Both the position numbers and the translations under genes were made by a program. From positions 167,001-231,000 of the forward strand of contig JAVYIG010000640.1 of the NCBI GenBank assembly GCA_035222895.1: a DNA stretch of 64,000 bases, written 5' to 3'. Within the stretch, counting starts at the first letter, position 1. Each line of letters opens with the position of its first letter. The notes under the pieces were generated by a model. That model worked only from the letters and a program-made list of their open reading frames with translations. It had not been told where the DNA came from and ran no database searches. The DNA is from Strongylocentrotus droebachiensis. Its lineage: Eukaryota > Echinodermata > Echinoidea > Camarodonta > Strongylocentrotidae. Shown piece by piece: positions 57,601-64,000 of the stretch.

Positions 57601-60186
57601 CTTGTCCGGCTTCTTGTCTGTCATCACTGGATGGTGAGGAAGGTACCAGACATTACCACTGTCAGGCTTACAATCTTGAGGGACTTCTTCCGCATACTTC
57701 TTATCGAGAAGTTGGGTCATGACATCAGCATATTTGGCGTGCAGTTTCCCATCTCTCACCAATCTCCTCTTAAGAGACTGTAGCCTTTGCTCTGCTAAGT
57801 GACGGTTATTAGGAAGGCAGGACTTTCTCTCCCTGAAAGGTATGGACAGCTGGTAGTGCCCATCTACCTCCTGTATGGAGTCTCTCCATACTTGTAATGC
57901 TCTCTTGTCCTCCACCGACATGCCCTTCGAGTTATCAGCTAGATGCTCCGTGCCTTCCATCTTCCAGAACTTGGTTACCTGTTCATCCAATACCATATCT
58001 TGAGCAATGAAATGGGATGATGGTTGATTGCTTGGATGCTGCTGCTGATTTACTGGCCCATTCAGAGTCCATCCCAACACTGTGCGTACGGCATACACTT
58101 CCCTTGGTGGACCGAATCTAACTTCTAATGGCTGTAAGGCCTCTGGAGTATCCTGTCCTATTAAGAGCTCAACCTCATGACTTGTAGTGGGAAATTCCAA
58201 ATCCTTAAGATGTTCCCAATTCTGCACATCTGTGGTGGTAGCAACATTGTTGCTGCTAACATTGATCTCCTTCTTTGTATATACGCATGGCAGCTCTAAT
58301 TCTTCATGGGTGGAAGGATTCCTGATCTTGAGGCCAACTGCCTTACATTCTATGAAGCTACTTGACTTTTCCAACGTTGAAATTGATAAGACCTTCCTTT
58401 TTCCCTTGGCACCAAGTTTTTCAGCTAGTTTCTCTGTGCAGAAAGAACTTGTTGATCCAGAGTCCAATAATGCAAAGGTATGAACTGTCAAAGATCCATC
58501 AACAGCTCTGACCTCTACTGGAACAATAGGTAGAGCAATCTTGACATTTGTGGCAGCACTGGTGCTCTCTGCAAAGGAGGTCTGCACATCTACCGGTGGC
58601 TCCGCTGTATCGGAGTCTTTCTGTACCACTCTTTCAGTTGGGAAATGAAGGAACCTGGTGTGTTTTCTATTACATCCCTTCACGGAACAAGTCCGATTTA
58701 GAAAGCACTTGTGGCTTTGGTGGCCTGCCTTCAGGCAATTGTAACACAGACGGTAATCTCTTGCTAGCTTGAAACGTTCTTCTACTTTAAGTTCTTTAAA
58801 TTGATTGCAGGAAAAGAGATCATGTTCTTCACTGCAAACTACACATTGCTTTACTTCCTCGTCATTTTGGCCAACGTTAATTCCATGAGAGGAAAAAGAT
58901 CTCTCTCCCCGGGACACTGCCCCTTTAGATCCTTGAGCTTCCTTCTTTCGGTCATCGAATAACCCTCCAAACACTGGGTCATTGACTTCTTCGGCAGCTT
59001 CGAGGACCAACTGCACCAAGTCAGACAAATCGGGTGATCTTCCTCGGTGTCGGATGCCCTTCACCACCTTCAACCATCTGCTCCTCAGGAAATATGGGAG
59101 CCTCTCCACCATCTTTACCAGTTCACGTTGGCCCCCGATCTCCTGCATGAGATCGAGTGCACTGAGGGTCTCCTCACAGATTTTCAACTCATCTGCATAG
59201 CTCTGTAATCCCTTGATGTCGTTAGGTCTTATAGCAGGTCCATTTACAACCTTGGAGATCCATGCTTCTCCAATCTTGAACTTACTACCATAGCGTTCCG
59301 ATAGTAGTTTTCTTGCCCTTCTATATCCTGAAGAGGGTTCCACCATCAAGCAGCTCTTGATGATGGTCTTGACCTGATCTGTACAACACTGGAACAGCTT
59401 CATGAGCTTTGTCCCTTCCTGAAGTGAGGACCCTCCGATCAAGTTGTCGAAAGATGTTACAAACTCATGGTAGTGAAGAGGATTGCCATCAAACTTCATA
59501 ACCTCTGCACTCGACAAACTTATGGCCTCTAACAGACGCTGCTGTTGAACTTGAATCTCTAACTGATTGTTCATGTGGAGACTGGTATTGGAAAGAGACT
59601 TTGTCTGAGCCGAATCCTCATGAACCGGGTAGGCGATTGTTGAATCCAGATCCTTCGGCCCATGGATCGTAGGTGGGTTCACACGCTGCTGTGTGTGAGA
59701 TAACATCTGACCTTCATTTCCAGCAGGTTTGGATGCATTCAGATCTGACTGGATGGGAGAAGGAATGTTGTCCTTCAGTTCTTGACCTATAGAGGGGGCC
59801 TCTCCTTGAACTTGATGGCCAGCTTTATGCTGGCTGACGCTAGTAATAACACTTCCTTTGTTATGACGACTTACATGTGAAGAACTCTCCTCTTCATAAA
59901 GACTGCTGTAAACATACTCTTCAGCCTTGGCGATATCCAGCTTGGTCTGTAGCTCCATCTGGATTTTCTTCTGTTTCAGCTTGAGCATCTCGATATCCAA
60001 CTCTTGCTGTCGACGTAAACCTTCAGCCTCCGCCGTCAATGCTGCACTTCTTGCCATGGCCTTGGCACGTAAACGAGAGCTGGAACTAGAAGATGCACTG
60101 CCTGCAGACTTAACGATGCTTCCACACTGACTGACCGAGTCTTCTGGATTGACATCGGGCAAAGTCTTGGGCTCTACAACACTCAT
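54604..60186 (-). CDS. gag-pol: BEL/Pao Gag-Pol polyprotein, 1860 residues
   Basis: Domains in order: coiled-coil N-terminus (about 35-90); Gag core of the DUF1759 type (about 225-400); a CX2CX4HX4C zinc knuckle at 481-494; an aspartic protease with DSG at 575-577. The reverse transcriptase has its first aspartate in MADIEGMF (Asp909) and YVDD at 988-991. A Pao-type peptidase A17 region and RNase H follow (Asp1170, Glu1214, Asp1244). The integrase has an HHCC zinc module ending Cys1531/Cys1534 and a core with Asp1567, Asp1629 and Glu1679. A DUF5641-type tail covers about 1750-1855. All catalytic residues I can check are present, and no stop or frameshift interrupts the single frame, which is normal for this superfamily. 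It would copy the element's RNA in the cytoplasm and insert the cDNA in the nucleus. Confidence 0.97.
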   Translation of the reverse strand: MSVVEPKTLPDVNPEDSVSQCGSIVKSAGSASSSSSSRLRAKAMARSAALTAEAEGLRRQQELDIEMLKLKQKKIQMELQTKLDIAKAEEYVYSSLYEEESSSHVSRHNKGSVITSVSQHKAGHQVQGEAPSIGQELKDNIPSPIQSDLNASKPAGNEGQMLSHTQQRVNPPTIHGPKDLDSTIAYPVHEDSAQTKSLSNTSLHMNNQLEIQVQQQRLLEAISLSSAEVMKFDGNPLHYHEFVTSFDNLIGGSSLQEGTKLMKLFQCCTDQVKTIIKSCLMVEPSSGYRRARKLLSERYGSKFKIGEAWISKVVNGPAIRPNDIKGLQSYADELKICEETLSALDLMQEIGGQRELVKMVERLPYFLRSRWLKVVKGIRHRGRSPDLSDLVQLVLEAAEEVNDPVFGGLFDDRKKEAQGSKGAVSRGERSFSSHGINVGQNDEEVKQCVVCSEEHDLFSCNQFKELKVEERFKLARDYRLCYNCLKAGHQSHKCFLNRTCSVKGCNRKHTRFLHFPTERVVQKDSDTAEPPVDVQTSFAESTSAATNVKIALPIVPVEVRAVDGSLTVHTFALLDSGSTSSFCTEKLAEKLGAKGKRKVLSISTLEKSSSFIECKAVGLKIRNPSTHEELELPCVYTKKEINVSSNNVATTTDVQNWEHLKDLEFPTTSHEVELLIGQDTPEALQPLEVRFGPPREVYAVRTVLGWTLNGPVNQQQHPSNQPSSHFIAQDMVLDEQVTKFWKMEGTEHLADNSKGMSVEDKRALQVWRDSIQEVDGHYQLSIPFRERKSCLPNNRHLAEQRLQSLKRRLVRDGKLHAKYADVMTQLLDKKYAEEVPQDCKPDSGNVWYLPHHPVMTDKKPDKVRIVFDCASKCQGVSLNDVVLQGPDLTNNLLGVLVRFRQQPVALMADIEGMFHQVRVPLTERDVMRFLWWPGGDLERQPKMYRMCVHLFGGTWSPSCCNFALHQTAADHPDAFTPEAGRAIHRSFYVDDCLVSVNNEENAVRLAASLKEGLTKGGFNLTKWLSNRPRVLESVPKEDRSKNAKGLDLTHDALPVERALGITWDVEMDSFLYKFTPRDKPRTRRGLLSVISSVYDPLGYASPFVLKAKMILQELTRMNLGWDDKIPDAERRQWDEWIDELPKMADFKVNRCIKPHDFGEVTEYELHHFSDASERAYGSASYIVMKNGDGLAHSSLLVAKSHLTPIKRVTIPRLELMAATLSVKLDSMLRRELELPIVRSVFWTDSTIVLQYIRNEEKRFNTFVANRIAVIRDHSEPSQWHHVDTSSNPADDVSRGIGAEDLKTNIRWLVGPDFICQAESSWPQDPTTTAPIDENDPEVKQKKGIQVFSTEADQSNAVDRLLEHYSSWYRLKKAVAWILRVRQHLQSKVQGNTCDVKGPLRTGDIAVAEEAVIRYVQRQSYTAEYKVLQHNLTAGGTSPSRIAKSSPLSKLNVKFTGKGLMHVGGRLRNAPLEEQAKHPMILPYNHHVVQLLVRHYHILSGHSGKEYVLSLIRQRYWIVRGRPTVRKVLNECFTCKRQAAAPVGQKMADLPADRVTPGKPPFSHVGVDCFGPFFVKQGRSRLKRYGCIFTCLVIRAVHIEILHTMNTDSFLNALERFISRRGRPELIRCDNGTNFVGAERELREGGKRWNQQKIHANLLQRGIDWRFNTPTASHAGGAWERQIRTTRKVMNGVMKLQVLDDEGLPTLMCKVESIINGRPLTVVSTDMRDPEPLTANHLLLMRPNAELPPGVFDQSDLYSRKRWRQVQHMADVFWKRWMKEYLPTLQQRQKWLDENRNIAVDDVVLIMDDMPRNKWMLGRVIEIYPSKDKLVRSAKVKTVTGALTRPVQKLCLLESVEKSQV

Positions 60187-60232
60187 CTTGAAAGGGCGAC
60201 GCGTTCAATCCAAAGGACCCTTGTTGTTGAAC

Positions 60233-61086
60233 TGTTGATGACGATAACTCTAACACTTTACTAAAGTCCCACCGTTGACGTATAAAAGACTCAGTGACAC
60301 CCTTTGTGCTGATACCAAACGATGAATGCGGTTCAACCTTTAATGAAATAAACAGAACACAGTCATAAGCATTGCGTAATATAAATGCCAATGAACATAG
60401 ATAAGCTGATCAACTAATATTACATCCTTGCTGTATATAATATACACATTCACTCTCCTTCATGAAATATACATGAGCCTATACATATTCATGAGCTTGA
60501 CCCTGCATTGACCCCTATAACCTGACCTACTTTCTGTCATAGTAGTATACCCCAAATCTGTCTACCCGGCCAATTGCCATTATAAGACACCAAATTAGCT
60601 AGATTATAATCACACAGAGTTTTCCTCAAATTCTTATTAAACCTGTTATAATACCAGGTCAGTCATCATATTTAACTCAACACTGTTTACTTTCACTAAC
60701 GGCACCCTCGCATGTCTATTCATGCGCTACACAACATACACTGGCACAACGTGAGCTTCGTGCATTAACTCCAACTTTCTAACTCAGATTTAGCCCATTC
60801 ATATTCCTCCATTTTCATATCTTACAGTTTCAACAAGAAAGAAAACATTTAATTTCAATAATCTTAGGTCGACTTCTACTTACAACATTGGGCTTGTGTG
60901 TAAACTGACAAATAACGGTGAACTTCAGTACCAAACAACACGACTTGACAAACGTGTTTCAGCTCCTGAACCAAAACAACTTCGCCCTCAACGGCCCTGC
61001 TCAGAAATACGAATAAACTCTCGCTTCTGACGTCACAATGCCCATTGATGTAAATAATACAAAATATCTCTAAACTAGAGATAACA
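60233..61086 (-). repeat. 5' LTR of the BEL/Pao element (promoter)
   Basis: 854 bp, matching the 3' LTR over its full length as read by eye. It should carry the promoter. TGACGTCA, the cAMP-response-element consensus, is at 61028-61035 in its upstream (U3-like) part. A short frame begins inside the LTR (60391) and overlaps the gag start (to 60110) in another frame. Confidence 0.95.
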
Positions 61087-61091
61087 GTGGA

Positions 61092-61135
61092 TATGTGCGC
61101 TTTATAAATATCCGATCTTATTATTATTATTATTC
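61092..61135. mobile_element. 3' tail of the LINE/SINE-like repeat hit by the BEL element
   Basis: With the BEL element removed, the flanks join as TTGCGCACC...GTGGATATGTGCGC, then TTATAAATATCCG and (TTA)n. This resembles the CR1-like LINE end at 24270-24344 (GTGGATTTGGCGCGATATAAG then (ATT)n). Confidence 0.55.
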
Positions 61136-62454
61136 CAAGTCTGATGTCTACACATTTCCTTAGAATATTTTTAAAAGGGTAGTACATGTATGTGTTGCAA
61201 TTTAACCAAACAATGTACTGTAAGGAAAAGAAAATGTCTTTTTTAGTGTCAAAAGGACTGAAGTGTGTTCCTAAATGAGTTACCAGACCAGTCCAAAACT
61301 CAAGTCCCTGAAAAGAACCCCGGGAAAAGGACTTGAAAAGTTAGCGAACCCAACCTGAACGTGACATTTTTTCTTGTCAGTTACAGCATATATATATATA
61401 TATATATATATATCATGTTACTCATAAATTTACTCATGGCAGATATGATTATCTGCAAACAAACCCCCCTTGGTATTTTCTTTTTCAATTCTGCATGTTT
61501 AGGTGTGCAGTCCTGAATTAAATTTAAAAAAATAGACAGTAACAAAAGCAATACTTTTACACTAAGAAAAATGAAAAAACTATCTAAAATTCTTTGCTTT
61601 AATTTCATACTTTATTTTTCAATCTGGAAAACGAAATTAGCATACAATAAAGATGTAGCTAATGTGTTGTGATAACAAAATATACATATTTAAAAAATTG
61701 TTGAAAACTTGTGGAAAAAAACTGATTGTGGGAGGTACCAGTAATATACAAATAATACACAAGTGTGAGTGCGTTATGGCAATGCGGCGCATGAGGGTAT
61801 TCACAATGGTGCAATAAAATGCATGAGGCCCAGCCAAGTGCATTTTGTGCCATTGTGAATACCTGAATAGCGCCGCATATTCGCCATAATGTCACAAACA
61901 AAAACCTGTGTATTATTTGTTTTATAAAATGGGTCTACTATCAAACTTTAGCACTGTAACCCTGCAACCTTCATAACAAATATTGTGTCCACACGATCAC
62001 GGCAGCAGTGGCCTTGTAAACAGACTGTGCAGTGCATGGTGCGACTTCTCGTAAACGTCCACTGAATTACACGCGGGTGTGCATTTTGACATCTTGGTGC
62101 ACTTTTTTTGCACGGTTGTTATCACCAAAATGCACTCCCTGTGCGTATGGTAAAAATTAATGCATGCACACATGATCCATTTCGACGCTTCTCATTGGCT
62201 ACATTCTTGATCCCATTTTATAATTGTCTTTATTACTTATTAAAGTGATTGTATAATTAGTGATTGCAGTGTTTTACAACATGCTAATACACCAGTCATC
62301 GTATTAAACATCAGTTCTGCACTTACAAGGCACTTTTTCCACTCCCTGGGGAACATTTTACTTGGTTATCGATAGAAATGGTCTATGACCAATAATAATA
62401 ATAATAATATTTTTTTTTTAAGTCCACTCAAAATTTTATTAAGTTAAACCGAAA
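61136..62454. other. non-coding stretch with a MITE
   Basis: An (AT)n run lies at about 61388-61412. A hairpin element lies at 61749-61919. (AATA)n precedes poly-T near 62390-62420. No gene is seen on either strand. Confidence 0.6.
61749..61919. mobile_element. 171-bp hairpin MITE
   Basis: The ends CAAATAATACAC and GTGTATTATTTG are inverted. The arms continue with GTTATGGCAATGCGGCGCAT / ATAGCGCCGCATATTCGCCAT and TATTCACAATGG / CCATTGTGAATA. The centre is a short unpaired stretch near 61825-61835. No reliable target duplication is visible. Confidence 0.8.
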
Positions 62455-62594
62455 ATGGAAATTCTTTTTGCCCAATTGATCGTGAGCCCTGCAGCCACTA
62501 AGCAGCGCCAGATCGAAGTGGCTCTATCCCTTATTGTCAAGGACTACAGTGATAAACTATTACTATCAATCATGCCCAAATCGCTCTCTGGAAG
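62455..62594 (+). CDS. possible first coding exon of a small gene
   Basis: The ATG has a good Kozak context (A at -3, G at +4) and opens a frame of 46 codons and two bases, ending AAG|GTAATG, a good splice donor. The encoded stretch begins MEILFAQLIVSPAATKQRQI and ends with DYSDKLLLSIMPKSLSG; composition is protein-like, without low complexity. A splice to the acceptor at 62980-62981 (TTTTTAACTCCAG) gives a short tail STLD and a TAA at 62995-62997, for a product of about 51 residues. Alternatively this may be an internal exon or chance. I do not recognise the family. Confidence 0.3.
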
Positions 62595-62981
62595 GTAATG
62601 TAAAAAATGTATTACGTACAATTTCACCGATGCTACATGTATGCGTATATGCCTTCACCACAATTTGTTCCCTGATCAGTAGCACATCTGATACCTTTTA
62701 CACATAAACTTCAAAAGATCAATTTACAGTATTATTTATTGTTTCGAGTCAAAAATGGGACCAGCCCTTTAAAGCATTGTTTCTTGATAATTTTCTATCT
62801 TACTGATACATGTAGTTCAACAGGTCCATAGGATTCATTAAAAAAGTAAACTACCGGTAGGCTTTTATGTATATAATGTTGATGCTTCATGGTTACAGTT
62901 TTTGTTCATTATAATTACGTGTACATGAGTAAAAGAGACTCTAGGATTGCATGATTATTTCCTTTATATTTTTAACTCCAG

Positions 62982-62997
62982 GTCCACTTTAGACTAA
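62982..62997 (+). CDS. possible last coding exon of the same small gene
   Basis: Following CTTTATATTTTTAACTCCAG, one base completes the split codon as AGG (Arg) and the frame reads Ser-Thr-Leu-Asp-stop. Support is only the splice signal and the phase fit. Confidence 0.2.
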
Positions 62998-64000
62998 CAG
63001 AAACATTATGGAGACTTGCATCTCAAAACACTTGGCGTTATATAAACCATGAAGAAAAACTCAGGTTCAATATGTTTTAATGATTATTTTTCTTCCTTTG
63101 TATTAGCCGAATATAGAGACAATGTTTAGGCCTAAGGACATTAACATAGAGATTTTGTTTGAAAACAGACATACATACATGTACATGTACTGTCAAGGGT
63201 GTTAAAGGTGAAATTCAAAGAAGATCACAAATATGTCAACTAATGTATCACTAGAAACTGGTAAGCTAACAGATGGCCATCGGACAAGTTTTAGGTCAAC
63301 TATATATTTATAAAAATACAAATACAACCACCTCCATAGCAGCTGGGATATACGAGAGATTCGCCGGAAAAATAACGATGTTTTAATGACGTCACTATAT
63401 GGACCAACACTGTCCAAGCAGACGACATCCCATAGAAAATGAACATCATTGCAAAGCTATTATATCTCAAATCATAATGAGTTAAGTGTATATAAATGTA
63501 ATGGCATTTGAAACTATTCAATAGGGGATACGACCCGATTCTGATAACTAAAATCTTTTGCTTGTAAATACACAGGATAGGGGTTAATTAACAATCAAAG
63601 AAACCAGACCTTCAAATTGAAAACCCCCCGGAATGATATTAAGGACGGCATTTGTTCCCTCTTGAAACGCCAAACATACCCCGGTGTGTGCAGCTGAATA
63701 TACAACGGCGTCTTATTTTGTTTACAAGCGACAGATTCTTTTATTTTCGTATCGCTGCATTTGTCATCAAAATAAAACCATGCGCGGGGTTTAGAGTGAG
63801 GCAATATATTATACATTTAGCCTGACGGTAGTGAAGTAAGAGAAAGAACTTAAGAGAAGATGGAAACACAGGAACTGAAAATATGTGAGATGTCATGGGA
63901 CATCGTCTGCTTGTGCAAGTCATGTCCATACTGTGATCTCACACATCTCAGCAGCGTTCGGTGAGCTCTTCAGGTGCTATGCCGGGGCTGTATTTAAGCG
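62998..64000. other. window end, no gene seen
   Basis: The sequence is AT-rich with GTACATGTAC-type short palindromes near 63178. The minus frames at 63202-63929 lack recognisable motifs or paralogues. Confidence 0.55.

Larger units (their letters stand above)
52317..61086 (-). mobile_element. complete BEL/Pao LTR retrotransposon
   Basis: Two 854-bp LTRs bracket an internal region with a single gag-pol frame. A 5-bp target duplication, GTGGA, lies at 52312-52316 and 61087-61091. A purine-rich tract (AAGGGGCCGGGA on the minus strand, 53171-53182) directly precedes the 3' LTR. The leader between the 5' LTR and the ATG is only 46 nt, and I cannot assign a primer-binding site with confidence. 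No env-like frame is present. All expected parts are intact, which suggests a recent and possibly active copy. Integration was into the 3' tail of an older LINE/SINE-like repeat. Confidence 0.97.

Noticed and set aside
54837-60130. Plus-strand frames opposite gag-pol
   Set aside because: They are antisense shadows of the long minus-strand frame.
60187-60232. tRNA primer-binding site in the BEL leader
   Set aside because: A TGG-starting stretch (TGGATTGAACGCG) exists but lies about 20 nt from the LTR, and its complement does not look like a tRNA 3' end.

Overview
This window is eukaryotic, AT-rich and packed with repeats. There are no operons or Shine-Dalgarno sites. Splice acceptors, tRNA-derived SINEs, CR1/jockey-like LINEs, hAT, Tc1/mariner and TTAA elements, and a BEL/Pao retrotransposon all point to an animal genome. 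The RING/B-box/propeller (TRIM-like) paralogues and the many G-rich hAT ends suggest a marine invertebrate deuterostome, most likely an echinoderm such as a sea urchin. That placement is inference.

Layout. 1-2.1 kb: AT-rich, no gene seen. 2.1-10.3 kb: a TTAA MITE, a 4.45-kb foldback DNA transposon with inverted arrays of a 192-bp repeat and a decayed cysteine-rich (CXC) gene, and a hAT element. 10.3-42 kb: three related units of about 9-11 kb in the same orientation (A about 10.35-19.51 kb, B about 20.06-29.23 kb, C about 30.77-42.0 kb). Each carries one TRIM-like gene behind a SINE and a conserved splice acceptor. The unit A copy is intact (15443-17275), the unit B copy has one in-frame stop (24562-26412), and the unit C copy is frameshifted and decayed (40634-about 41960). 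Later insertions differ between units: two LINE fragments inside the SINEs, a third LINE, a mariner remnant, a TIR MITE, two TTAA MITEs and several hAT elements. The units therefore serve as empty-site controls for one another. 42.0-44.3 kb: a hAT element with a 110-117-bp minisatellite. 44.3-49.4 kb: a repeat block that appears to contain short exons (45357-45458, 46287-46385, 48313-48391, perhaps 49304-49406), two of them a tandemly duplicated phase-matched pair. 52317-61086: a complete minus-strand BEL/Pao element with two 854-bp LTRs that read as identical, a GTGGA target duplication and one uninterrupted 1860-codon gag-pol frame. It sits in the 3' tail of an older LINE/SINE-like repeat. 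61-64 kb: a hairpin MITE and one possible small spliced gene.

How it fits together. The only credible intact host gene is the TRIM-like gene of unit A. It sits in a segmental-duplication array where copies are being lost by point mutation and transposon insertion. The BEL element looks like the youngest insertion and the one most likely to be functional. The least explained parts are the foldback element with its CXC gene and near-perfect palindrome, the short open frame kept in the TTAA MITEs, and the duplicated small exons at 45-48 kb.
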